Below the pieces are notes generated by a model, which was not told the DNA's origin, searched no databases, and saw nothing but the letters and a program-made list of their open reading frames with translations. A stretch of 13,380 bases of DNA. Origin: an uncultured Traorella sp. GTDB lineage: Bacteria > Bacillota_I > Bacilli_A > Erysipelotrichales > Erysipelotrichaceae. Position 1 is the first letter of the stretch; each line of letters begins with the position of its first letter. The stretch lies in the NCBI GenBank assembly GCA_945938205.1, contig CAMEUL010000011.1:1-13380 (forward strand), in the 5' to 3' direction. The translations under genes were made by a program, and so were the position numbers. Positions 5,958 to 13,356 of this stretch are shown here, piece after piece.

Positions 5958-6878
5958 ATGATGAAAAGAATTTTAATAACAGGAGGAAGCGTATTTGTCA
6001 GTAAATATGTTGCGAAATATTTTCATGAACATGATTAGGAAGTGTATGTTCTCAACAGGAATACGAAATCCCAAATAGAAGGTGTGCATCTGATTGAGGC
6101 AGACCGTCATCAACTAGACAAGAAACTGAAATCATACCATTTTGATGCAGTCGTGGATGGGACAGCGCATGTTGCGAAAGATATTATTGATTTATATGAG
6201 GCACTTGGATCCTTTGATGAATATATCTTGATTAGTTCAAGTGCTGTCTATCCAGAAACCACAGTGCAGCTTTATAAGGGAGATTCTTTTTTAGGGAAAA
6301 ACAAATACTGGGGGAAATATGGAACCGACAAGATAGAAGCTGAAAAATCCCTCTTAGAAAGAGTACCTAACGCTTATATTTTACGTCCACCATATTTATA
6401 TGGTCCTATGAATAATGTCTATTGGGAAACTTTTGTATTTGACTGTGCTAGATTCGATCGTCCTTTTTATATTCCAAATAATGGTAATATGAAACTTCAG
6501 TTCTTTCATGTGGAGGATTTATGTCGATTGATTGAACAGATTATTTCATTACATCCAAAAGATCATATCATCAATGTTGGAAATGATGAAAGAATAAGCG
6601 TGAAAGAATGGGTTTCTATGTGTTATGCATGTTTAGGAAAAACAGTTGAATTTGTCAATGTAGAAAAAGATATCGAACAGCGAAATTATTTTAGTTTCTA
6701 TGATTATGAATACTATTTAGATGTAAATAAACAAAAGAAACTGTTAAAGAACACTGTACCTATGAAAATAGGCTTACAAAGTGCTTAAGAACGGTATCTC
6801 TATCATGAAGATAAGGTGAACAAAAAACCTTATATGGAATATATTGATAAGTATCTTGTAAATCAAATAGATGAATAG
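5958..6878 (+). pseudogene. NAD-dependent epimerase/dehydratase-like gene with two in-frame nonsense codons
   Basis: This would be a ~306-residue extended SDR protein with a Rossmann fold. ATG at 5958 or 5961, behind AGAGGA (5948-5953), reads KRILITGGSVFVSKYVAKYF, then TAG at 6036-6038, and continues in the same frame as EVYVLNRNTKSQIEG. It runs through ISSSAVYPE, the YGTDKIEAEK active-site Tyr/Lys, and RPPYLYGPMNN. A TAA at 6786-6788 follows GLQSA, and the frame resumes as ERYLYHEDKVNKKPYMEYID to the natural TAG at 6876-6878. No frameshift is needed anywhere. Both nonsense codons fall where relatives usually have an aromatic residue, one base change from Tyr codons. A shorter product from GTG at 6042 would lack the dinucleotide-binding loop and is unlikely to work. 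Confidence 0.8.
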
Positions 6879-6879
6879 G

Positions 6880-6918
6880 AAAAAAATGAAATTTTTGTAA
6901 TTAAAATTTCATTTTTTT
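6880..6918 (+). terminator. Rho-independent terminator after the epimerase pseudogene
   Basis: A16-bp perfect, all-AT-but-one-pair stem (6880-6895 with 6903-6918) has a 7-nt loop, and its 3' arm ends in seven T. The A-run on the 5' side means it could also work leftward. Confidence 0.75.
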
Positions 6919-6924
6919 GTTTGA

Positions 6925-6953
6925 TTGAAATTCAAAAAAATACATGTTATAAT
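6925..6953 (+). promoter_or_regulatory. Promoter of the DUF134 gene (and possibly the regulator)
   Basis: TTGAAA (6925-6930), a 17-nt spacer and a consensus TATAAT (6948-6953), with TG one base upstream of the -10, form a strong promoter immediately after the terminator. Confidence 0.75.
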
Positions 6954-6964
6954 CGACATATAAC
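6946..6964. promoter_or_regulatory. Candidate operator over the -10 of the DUF134 promoter
   Basis: GTTATA (6946-6951) and TATAAC (6959-6964) are perfect inverted arms 7 nt apart. They cover the -10 element and probable transcription start, a position suited to repression. The sequence is AT-rich, so chance symmetry is possible. Confidence 0.35.
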
Positions 6965-6980
6965 GGAAATGGAGATATAC

Positions 6981-7646
6981 ATGGCTAGACCGCAAAGATG
7001 CAGAAGAGTGTGCTGTGAACCACAATATACATGTTTTGTTCCAAGTGAAACACGTATTTCAGATCAAATATATCTAACAGTCGATGAATATGAAGTGATT
7101 CGCCTTGTCGATCTTGAGAAACTTAGTCATAAGCAGTGTTCGAATATAATGGAAATTTCACGAACGACTGTCACTGAAATTTATGAAAAAGCAAGATATA
7201 AGCTTGCTAATGCAATCGTAAATGGGAAAAAACTTGAGATTCTAGGTGGTAATTATAGAATATGTGATGAACATCCTCATTCATCTTGCAAGAAAATATG
7301 CAGAAAAAAGAGAATACATAAAACATTCGCAAAAGATCATTTATTAAAAATAGCTGTTCCTTATGATCATGGAGAAATTTTTCAGCATTTTGGACATACA
7401 AAACAGTTTAAGATCTATGAAGTTTTAAATAAAAAAATCATACGTACTGAAATTATCGAAACATTAGGGTTTGGTCATGAAACTATGACCCAATTGCTTG
7501 TTGATCATGGAATTGAAGTTTTGATTTGTGGTTGTATTGGCAATAAAGCACAAAAAGCACTTGAGGATTTAAATATTGAATTGTATGATCGTTTTTCTAA
7601 TAAAACAGATGAGGCAGTTCAAGAATTGATTGAAGGAAAGCTATAA
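6981..7646 (+). CDS. DUF134 / NifB-NifX-like metal-cofactor-binding protein
   Basis: A two-domain protein of 221 residues. Residues 1 to about 95 are a DUF134 module starting MARPQRCRRVCCEP, with a helix-turn-helix-like stretch (KLSHKQCSNIMEISRTTVTE) and cysteines at 7, 11, 12 and 18. After a basic Cys-containing linker, residues about 118-221 form a dinitrogenase iron-molybdenum-cofactor (NifX/NifB C-terminal) fold, with GFGHETMTQLLVDHGIEVLI and GCIGNKAQKALEDL. The fusion is known in Bacillota, but its role is unclear: metal-cluster sensing or Fe-S cofactor handling is inference. An ATG 60 nt upstream is in frame but lies over the promoter, and GGAG at 6971-6974 favours 6981. The regulator gene follows after 35 nt without a terminator. 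Confidence 0.88.
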   Translation: MARPQRCRRVCCEPQYTCFVPSETRISDQIYLTVDEYEVIRLVDLEKLSHKQCSNIMEISRTTVTEIYEKARYKLANAIVNGKKLEILGGNYRICDEHPHSSCKKICRKKRIHKTFAKDHLLKIAVPYDHGEIFQHFGHTKQFKIYEVLNKKIIRTEIIETLGFGHETMTQLLVDHGIEVLICGCIGNKAQKALEDLNIELYDRFSNKTDEAVQELIEGKL

Positions 7647-7681
7647 AAATATCATGAACAGAGTAAATAAAGGATAAGAAT

Positions 7682-8347
7682 ATGGAAAAAGATCGTATTA
7701 TAGAAAGAATTCCTTTTTGGATCCATCTTTCAGAAACTGAAAAAAAGCAATTGAAACAAACTTCTTATCTACATACATATGAAAAGAATGAAGGTATTTT
7801 TGATATGGATGATGGTTGTCCCGGCATGATTTATGTCCAAAGTGGTTCTATTCGAGTATATATCACTTCAGAAGATGGAAGAGAAGTAACTCTTTTTCAT
7901 ATTGGAGAATGTGAATGTTGTATTTTATCTTCTTCTTGTGTCATGGGGGAGGTTTCTTTAGATGTACAATTGATTGCTAATGCATATACAGAAGTGCTTG
8001 TTGTACATGCTCAGGCATGGCAACAGATCATGGAAAGGAATATCTATGTACGTTGTTTTGCTTATGAACTTTCTACTAAAAGACTCTCGAACGTTGTCTT
8101 TGCTTTACAACAGATCTTGTTTACACATTTTGATGTGCGTTTGGCACGCTTTCTTGTTTCTCTATATGAAAAAACAGGGAATAGACAGATCAAAATGACG
8201 CAAGAAGCTTTGGCTCAAGAAGTGAATTCCGCAAGAGAGGTAGTCGCAAGAACACTTCGACAGTTTGATTTGGAAGGATACATTGAGATGAAAAGAGGAA
8301 CCATTCTAATAAAAAATATAGAAACACTGAAAAAAATAGGTTCTTAA
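7682..8347 (+). CDS. Crp/Fnr-family transcriptional regulator with a cysteine cluster
   Basis: The product is 221 residues: an N-terminal cyclic-nucleotide-binding-type beta-roll (about 15-115), a dimer helix (about 125-150) and a C-terminal winged helix-turn-helix (about 170-211; recognition region NSAREVVARTLRQF). The Fnr N-terminal cysteine set is absent. Four cysteines instead cluster at the roll, C77, C79, C80 and C86 (ECECCILSSSC), a pattern common in anaerobe regulators of this family and a plausible redox, metal or nitrosative sensor. cAMP-binding residues are not obvious. AAAGGA at 7668-7673 supplies the ribosome binding site. It lies directly upstream of the peroxide/disulfide stress genes and in the same direction, so it may control them; this is contextual inference. 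Confidence 0.9.
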   Translation: MEKDRIIERIPFWIHLSETEKKQLKQTSYLHTYEKNEGIFDMDDGCPGMIYVQSGSIRVYITSEDGREVTLFHIGECECCILSSSCVMGEVSLDVQLIANAYTEVLVVHAQAWQQIMERNIYVRCFAYELSTKRLSNVVFALQQILFTHFDVRLARFLVSLYEKTGNRQIKMTQEALAQEVNSAREVVARTLRQFDLEGYIEMKRGTILIKNIETLKKIGS

Positions 8348-8380
8348 GTTAAATGAGACTTAGTTACAGAAAAAATATGA

Positions 8381-8413
8381 TTTTAAATATATACTATAAA
8401 TATGTATTTAAAA
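8381..8413. promoter_or_regulatory. 33-bp AT-rich palindrome upstream of the reductase operon
   Basis: Outer arms TTTTAAATA (8381-8389) and TATTTAAAA (8405-8413) are perfect inverted copies, and 13 of 16 pairs match across the whole element. It probably overlaps the -10 region: TTACAG at 8364-8369 and TATATA at 8388-8393 are the best, but weak, promoter elements. It is a candidate site for the regulator encoded just upstream. No T-tract follows, so it is not a terminator. Confidence 0.45.
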
Positions 8414-8428
8414 TAGTAATTATTACTA
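8414..8428. promoter_or_regulatory. Perfect 7-1-7 palindrome resembling a PerR/Fur-family box
   Basis: TAGTAAT-T-ATTACTA is perfectly symmetric. It has the 7-1-7 geometry and the TAATnATTA core of the PerR box (TTATAATnATTATAA), matching it at 10 of 14 defined positions. It lies 25 bp upstream of the reductase start, downstream of the likely promoter, where binding would repress a peroxide-defence operon. Confidence 0.55.
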
Positions 8429-8453
8429 ATAATAATTGTTTTGAGGAATTGGT

Positions 8454-10145
8454 ATGAAAGTAATTATTGTGGGTGGCGTTGCAGGAGGTGCTACTGCCGC
8501 AACAAGACTGAGAAGATTGAATGAACATGCAAAGATTATTATGTTTGAAAGAACAGGGTATGTTTCTTATGCGAATTGTGGTTTGCCTTACTATATCGGT
8601 GAAATGATTCAAGATAAAAATGATTTAACGCTTCAGACACCGGATTCATTTTGGAGACGATTTAAAATTGATGTGCGTGTACATCATGAAGTTATAAAAA
8701 TTATACCTGAAGTTAAGAAAGTTGTGGTTCGTGATCTCATTCATGAGCAAACTTTTGAAGAAAGTTATGATAAACTTATTCTTTCACCAGGGGCCAAACC
8801 CATTCAGTTAAATTTGCCTGGTATGGAAAATGAGAGAATCTTCTTTATAAAAACAGTGGAAGACACTTTTCAATTAAAGAAATTTATAGATGAGAAGAAA
8901 CCAAGATCTGCTGTTATCGTTGGTGGAGGATTCATTGGACTGGAAATGGCAGAAAATCTTTGTCACTTAAACGTAAAAGTGACAATCGTCCAGAAACTGA
9001 ATCAACTGATGACGACTTTGGATTATGATATGGCTGCCATGATACATGCGAAACTGCGTTCCAAAGGAATTCGACTGATTTTAGAAGGAGATGTGATTGG
9101 TTTTCAGGAAAATAAAGATTCTTTAAGGGTGCTAATGAAAGATGAATCATTCATTGATACGGATGCTGTTATCATGGCTGTAGGTGTAACACCAGAAACA
9201 ACCCTTGCGAAAGAGACAGGAATAAAAACTGAAATCAAAGGAGCTATTATCGTAAATGACAAGATGGAAACATCACTTGAGGATATTTATGCTGTGGGAG
9301 ATGCTGTTCAAATACAACATGGTGTGACAGGTAAATCTGCAGTCATTTCACTTGCTGGCCCTGCGAATAAACAAGGACGAATTGCTGCCGATAATATATG
9401 CGGTTATGAAAGTCATTATCAGGGATCCATGGGATCCAGCATCATTCAACTTTTTGATATGACGGTTGCCAGTACTGGACTTACTGAGAGAGCAGCAAAA
9501 GATACCGGTTTTGATTATGATAAAGTCGTATTATCGCCTTCATCCCATGCTACTTATTATCCAAATGCCAAAGTGATGACCATGAAGGTTTTATTCGAGA
9601 GAAAATCACTGCAAATATTGGGTGCTCAGATCATAGGTTATGAAGGTGTGGATAAGCGTTTGGATGTAATCATAACAGCGATGAGTGCAGGACTGAAGGC
9701 AGATAAACTGAAAGATCTTGATCTGGCTTATGCGCCTCCATACTCATCTGCCAAGGATCCTGTGAATATGGCGGGATATATGATTGAAAATTTAGTTAGT
9801 GGAAAAGTAAAGCAGTTTCATTGGCATGATTTAGAGTTGCTTCCAAAAGATGGTCAAGTAACTCTTCTTGATACTCGAACAAAAAGTGAATATGCAAGAG
9901 GACATGTGGAAGGTTTTATCAATATACCTTTAGATGACCTGAGAGAAAGAATGAGTGAATTAGATTTATCTAAACCTCTTTATATCATGTGTCAGAGTGG
10001 ATTAAGAAGTTATCTTGCTTGCCGGATTTGTTCACAGGAAGGCTTTGATTGTTATAACTTTTCAGGGGGATACCGCTTTTACGAAAGCGTGATCCATGAA
10101 AAAGCAATATCAGAAAAATCATATCCATGCGGTATGGATCAATAA
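8454..10145 (+). CDS. CoA-disulfide reductase / NAD(P)H oxidoreductase with C-terminal rhodanese domain
   Basis: A 563-residue flavoprotein of the pyridine nucleotide-disulfide reductase family. FAD binds at VGGVAGGATAA (6-16). Redox-active Cys42 is in SYANCGLPYYIG, the single-cysteine signature of CoA-disulfide reductases. The NAD(P)H loop is VGGGFIGLE (156-164), the second FAD motif is DIYAVGDA (277-284), and the dimer-domain tyrosines appear in SHATYYP and YAPPYSSAKDP. Residues about 455-545 form a rhodanese module with LLDTRTKSEYARGHV and active Cys513 in MCQSGLRS. This fusion reduces CoA disulfides, persulfides or polysulfide. Relatives also reduce rubredoxin, which fits the two rubredoxin-containing genes that follow. 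GAGGA at 8443-8447 sets the start. The stop overlaps the next ribosome binding site. Confidence 0.95.
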   Translation: MKVIIVGGVAGGATAATRLRRLNEHAKIIMFERTGYVSYANCGLPYYIGEMIQDKNDLTLQTPDSFWRRFKIDVRVHHEVIKIIPEVKKVVVRDLIHEQTFEESYDKLILSPGAKPIQLNLPGMENERIFFIKTVEDTFQLKKFIDEKKPRSAVIVGGGFIGLEMAENLCHLNVKVTIVQKLNQLMTTLDYDMAAMIHAKLRSKGIRLILEGDVIGFQENKDSLRVLMKDESFIDTDAVIMAVGVTPETTLAKETGIKTEIKGAIIVNDKMETSLEDIYAVGDAVQIQHGVTGKSAVISLAGPANKQGRIAADNICGYESHYQGSMGSSIIQLFDMTVASTGLTERAAKDTGFDYDKVVLSPSSHATYYPNAKVMTMKVLFERKSLQILGAQIIGYEGVDKRLDVIITAMSAGLKADKLKDLDLAYAPPYSSAKDPVNMAGYMIENLVSGKVKQFHWHDLELLPKDGQVTLLDTRTKSEYARGHVEGFINIPLDDLRERMSELDLSKPLYIMCQSGLRSYLACRICSQEGFDCYNFSGGYRFYESVIHEKAISEKSYPCGMDQ

Positions 10146-10160
10146 AGGAGGAAAAGAAAA

Positions 10161-10778
10161 ATGAAATTTATTTGTCAGGTTTGTGGCTATGTCTATGATG
10201 AAGCCCAAGAAAATGCTTCTTTTGACACATTGCCGGAAGACTGGAACTGCCCATTGTGTGGTGCGCCTAAATCCGTATTCAGTGCAGCGTCGGAAAACGG
10301 CAAAAAAGAACAGCCAAAAGTCAGCAAGCCTATGGAAGCAACTCTTGGAAAACTGTCTGCTGGACAGCTTGCGGCTGTATGTTCCAATCTTGCTAGAGGC
10401 TGTGAAAAACAGTACAAAACAGAAGAAGCAGAACTATTTAGACAGCTTGCTGATTATTTCACATCTGTAGTACCAGAAAAGAATTTTGCTACTGTTGAAG
10501 GGTTAGCTGAAACACTTCAAACAGATGTGGATGTCTATGCTGATGTTAGAGCAACTGCGGATGCTCAAAATGACCGAGGGGCTGCCAGAGTTTGTGTTTG
10601 GGGAGAAAAAGTAACTCGTATGCTTTCATCCCTGGTGGATCGCTATTTGAAAGAGACCAATCTTTGGGTTTGCTCCGTCTGTGGCTTTGTCTATGTTGGA
10701 AGTACACCACCTAAACTTTGCCCAGTCTGCACGGTTCCTGATTGGAAGTTTGAAAAAATAGAAGGGAGGAACTTGTAA
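10161..10778 (+). CDS. Two-rubredoxin-domain protein with helical core
   Basis: The product is 205 residues, an electron carrier. The N-terminal rubredoxin has Cys pairs C5/C8 and C30/C33 with the long spacing of true rubredoxins (ICQVCGYVYDE and NCPLCGAP). Residues about 55-165 are helical and resemble a degenerate rubrerythrin-like bundle without an obvious full set of diiron ligands. The C-terminal rubredoxin has C171/C174 and C187/C190 with the short 12-residue spacing found at the end of rubrerythrins. It would pass electrons from the flavoprotein encoded upstream to the rubrerythrin downstream. A full AAAGGAGG starts at 10144, overlapping the upstream stop, and the next gene starts within its own stop (TAATG). 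It is firmly part of the operon. Confidence 0.92.
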   Translation: MKFICQVCGYVYDEAQENASFDTLPEDWNCPLCGAPKSVFSAASENGKKEQPKVSKPMEATLGKLSAGQLAAVCSNLARGCEKQYKTEEAELFRQLADYFTSVVPEKNFATVEGLAETLQTDVDVYADVRATADAQNDRGAARVCVWGEKVTRMLSSLVDRYLKETNLWVCSVCGFVYVGSTPPKLCPVCTVPDWKFEKIEGRNL

Positions 10779-11962
10779 TGGAAAAAGTAAGTAAAGTAGC
10801 TGTTCGAAATATACGGCTTTGTACAAAAGACTGTCTGTGCCTGTATGTTTGCTCTGTTGGCGCAACAGATACCGAAAACAGTATCATTGATGTAAACAAA
10901 TGCATTGGCTGTGGGCTTTGTGCGGATGCTTGCCCTAGTGGTGCCATTAGTATGGTGCCTACTGAATATCCACCTCAGCAACAAAAAAACGACAAGGTAA
11001 AAGCAGTTTTAAATGCGATGGCGCAAAGTAAAGCGGATGGTGAAAAGATAGCTCTTGAAGTAGCCAATGAAACAAAAGACGAAGGACTCTATCGTCTAAT
11101 GAAGGCTGTTGCGAAATCAGAAAGACTGATTGCTGAAGATATTATGCGTGAAGCGGGCTATATGTTGCCACAAAGTGATTCGACTCATGTTCTTCTTGAA
11201 GAACTGATCAGCAATCCGCCAACTGAAGAGTTTCCAACTGAAGTTGCGAAAAAACTTTTGGCAATGATTCCAAATAATGAAAAGACAAAGAAAGATGAGG
11301 TAAAAACAATGAAAAAATGGATCTGTACTGTCTGTGGTTATGTACATGAGGGAGAAACAGCTCCTGAGCAGTGTCCTATCTGTAAGCAACCTGCAGATAA
11401 ATTTAAATTAGTTGAAGAAGAAAAGAAAAATCCTTATGAAGGAACCCAGACTGAAAAGAATCTGGAAGCTGCTTTTGCCGGAGAATCTCAGGCAAGAAAT
11501 AAATATACCTATTTTGCATCTGTCGCAAAAAAAGAAGGCTATGAACAAATGGCTGCTTTATTCCTCAAAACGGCTGACAATGAAAAAGAACACGCCAAAA
11601 TGTGGTTCAAAGAACTGAATGGATTGGGTGACAGTGTTCAAAATTTAAATGCAGCTGCAGATGGTGAAAACTATGAATGGACAGATATGTATGAAGATTT
11701 TGCTAAGACTGCGGAAAAAGAAGGTTTTGCTGAACTCGCTAAGAAATTTAGAATGGTAGGTGCCATTGAAAAACATCATGAAGAAAGATATCGCGCTCTA
11801 CTTCAAAATATTGAAACTGCACAAGTATTTGAAAAGAGTGAAGTAAAAGTTTGGGAATGTCGCAATTGTGGTCATATTGTCGTTGGTACAAAGGCTCCTG
11901 AGTTATGTCCGGTATGTGCTCATCCACAATCTTATTTTGAATTAAATGCAGAAAACTACTAA
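10778..11962 (+). CDS. Ferredoxin-rubredoxin-rubrerythrin-rubredoxin fusion (peroxide reductase)
   Basis: A 394-residue peroxide-scavenging protein. Residues 1-62 are a two-[4Fe-4S] ferredoxin-like domain: C15, C19, C21, C25 with unusual C-x3-C-x-C-x3-C spacing, then canonical C42, C45, C48, C52 followed by Pro. Residues 70-165 are helical and not assigned. Residues 178-215 are a rubredoxin (C183, C186, C199, C202). Residues 222-350 are the diiron bundle with GES (E236), ENEKEH-type E269/H272, YEDFAKTAEKEG (305-316) and E331/H334 in EKHHEERY. Residues 355-394 are a second rubredoxin (C361, C364, C377, C380). GGGAGGA (10763-10769) serves the TAATG start. An internal ATG at 11309 with GAGG 8 nt upstream would yield a stand-alone reverse-type rubrerythrin of 217 residues. 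Confidence 0.93.
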   Translation: MEKVSKVAVRNIRLCTKDCLCLYVCSVGATDTENSIIDVNKCIGCGLCADACPSGAISMVPTEYPPQQQKNDKVKAVLNAMAQSKADGEKIALEVANETKDEGLYRLMKAVAKSERLIAEDIMREAGYMLPQSDSTHVLLEELISNPPTEEFPTEVAKKLLAMIPNNEKTKKDEVKTMKKWICTVCGYVHEGETAPEQCPICKQPADKFKLVEEEKKNPYEGTQTEKNLEAAFAGESQARNKYTYFASVAKKEGYEQMAALFLKTADNEKEHAKMWFKELNGLGDSVQNLNAAADGENYEWTDMYEDFAKTAEKEGFAELAKKFRMVGAIEKHHEERYRALLQNIETAQVFEKSEVKVWECRNCGHIVVGTKAPELCPVCAHPQSYFELNAENY

Positions 11963-11972
11963 ATAGATAAAG

Positions 11973-12005
11973 ATGGATATGAAAGACAACATATCCATTT
12001 TTTTT
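11973..12005 (+). terminator. Rho-independent terminator of the peroxide-defence operon
   Basis: ATGGATATG (11973-11981) and CATATCCAT (11990-11998) form a perfect 9-bp stem with an 8-nt loop, followed by T to 12005. It lies 10 nt after the rubrerythrin stop. Confidence 0.88.
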
Positions 12006-12021
12006 GAAATGAAATTAAATA

Positions 12022-12050
12022 TTTAAACAAGTATACAAACGTGGTATAGT
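12022..12050 (+). promoter_or_regulatory. Promoter of the acyltransferase-fold gene
   Basis: TTTAAA (12022-12027), a 17-nt spacer and TATAGT (12045-12050) with an upstream TG (extended -10) lie about 30 bp before the start codon, just after the terminator. Confidence 0.6.
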
Positions 12051-12080
12051 AACATAGACAAAAGAGAGGTGAAGTTGAAT

Positions 12081-13331
12081 ATGTTTTTAAATAATCAGTT
12101 TATGCATGATTCTTTTTTATATGCCACGAATGAAAATTTTCATAATGTGTTTCGTATGATAATACAAATGAAAGAATTCGTGCAAGAAGATATCTTACAG
12201 AAAGCATTAAATACTGCAATCATAAGATATCCATATCTTTCTGTCAAAGTGATTCAGACAAAGGAAGGTTATGATGTTGTCAAAAATGATCAGCCTATGA
12301 TTGTATATCACGGATTTGAAGCTCCTTATTTAGGAACTAAAGAAACAAATGAGCATTTGATTGCTGTTGGCTATGAAGAAAATACAATTTTTATTGACTG
12401 TTATCATTCATTGACGGATGGCAATGGAATCACTCCATTCGCAAAGACACTGCTTTATTACTATTTATGTGATTCATTAGATAAACCACTCAATCCGACA
12501 GGCATTGTGAGAATAGAAGATCCAATGGATGATGAGGAAATCAATGATCCTACATCTAAGATCAAGGATTATCCAAGCCAACCTATCTATGAATACAAAC
12601 CTGAAGAATGTTTTCATATTACGGAAAAAGATAAGGAAACCACACATCTTTTAAAAATTGATGAACAAAGCTTTATGGAGCATTCAATGTCCAAAGATAG
12701 TTCTCCGAATGCAGCTTTAGCGGCTATGTTTTACAAGGTCCTCCTTCAACATCATGACGTGGATCAGCCAATCGTGGCCGGTGTTGCGATGACTACACGC
12801 CAGGCATTGGACGCCGAGAAAAGTTATACCAATCTTGTATCATTATTGAATCTGAAATACACTTCAGATATGAAAGATTTTGATCTCTTGAAATTAGGTA
12901 CTTTAGGACGTGGGATGATGTTTCTTCAGTCACAGCCTGAAAATGTTTTATATGGAATTAAAAATCGACAGAAGTTGGTTGATTATCTGGCGTCTTTACC
13001 GAATGATGAAGCACGTCAAAAAGCCTACTATGAGATGATCTTACGCATGAAAGCACTGGATACATTCTTTATCAGTTATACAGGAAAAAAAGACTGGGGT
13101 GCTGTAGAGTCTTATATTGACAGCATTTATGTGCTCAGCCCCAACGGTGCTGACTGCTTTGGCATCAATGTATATGTGATCAACCATACGTTTGGGATTG
13201 CCATCAATCAAAACTTTGAAAGTGATCGTTATGTGAAGAGTTTCATCAATTTGTTAGAAGAAGAAAATGTTTCATATACATATGAAGGCAAGATTCCATT
13301 AGAATTATCGAAAGTAAAAGTAATTGGATAA
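12081..13331 (+). CDS. Condensation/alcohol-acetyltransferase-fold protein
   Basis: The product is 416 residues from the ATG at 12081. The GTG at 12069 is in frame but lies inside the ribosome binding sequence AGAGAGGTGA. The HxxxDG active-site motif of the CoA-dependent acyltransferase superfamily (chloramphenicol acetyltransferase, NRPS condensation, alcohol acetyltransferase) appears as YHSLTDGNG with catalytic His109 and Asp113, preceded by an N-terminal donor-binding region. The second half is the pseudo-duplicated subdomain. The family transfers acyl groups from CoA or a carrier protein to alcohols or amines. The substrate is unknown, and no NRPS, carrier or lipid gene lies nearby to guide it. 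It has its own promoter and terminator, so it seems independent of the redox operon. Confidence 0.85.
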   Translation: MFLNNQFMHDSFLYATNENFHNVFRMIIQMKEFVQEDILQKALNTAIIRYPYLSVKVIQTKEGYDVVKNDQPMIVYHGFEAPYLGTKETNEHLIAVGYEENTIFIDCYHSLTDGNGITPFAKTLLYYYLCDSLDKPLNPTGIVRIEDPMDDEEINDPTSKIKDYPSQPIYEYKPEECFHITEKDKETTHLLKIDEQSFMEHSMSKDSSPNAALAAMFYKVLLQHHDVDQPIVAGVAMTTRQALDAEKSYTNLVSLLNLKYTSDMKDFDLLKLGTLGRGMMFLQSQPENVLYGIKNRQKLVDYLASLPNDEARQKAYYEMILRMKALDTFFISYTGKKDWGAVESYIDSIYVLSPNGADCFGINVYVINHTFGIAINQNFESDRYVKSFINLLEEENVSYTYEGKIPLELSKVKVIG

Positions 13332-13336
13332 GAAAC

Positions 13337-13356
13337 CCCCTATAGTGTTATAGGGG
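13337..13356 (+). terminator. Hairpin after the acyltransferase gene
   Basis: CCCCTATA and TATAGGGG form a perfect 8-bp stem with loop GTGT, 5 nt after the stop codon. The following CTATTTGTTAT is only moderately T-rich. A TTTC tract on the other strand lets it act leftward as well. Confidence 0.75.

Noticed and set aside
6921..6980. Upstream start of the DUF134 protein at 6921
   Set aside because: It would place coding sequence over the -35 and -10 elements. The family begins at MARPQRC, which has its own GGAG.
10193..11389. Several long minus-strand reading frames under the rubredoxin and rubrerythrin genes
   Set aside because: They lie antisense to well-supported coding sequence, have no ribosome binding sites or recognisable domains, and are expected shadows of codon bias.
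12069..12080. GTG start at 12069 for the acyltransferase
   Set aside because: The GTG is part of the GAGGTGA ribosome binding sequence itself and has no other site upstream.
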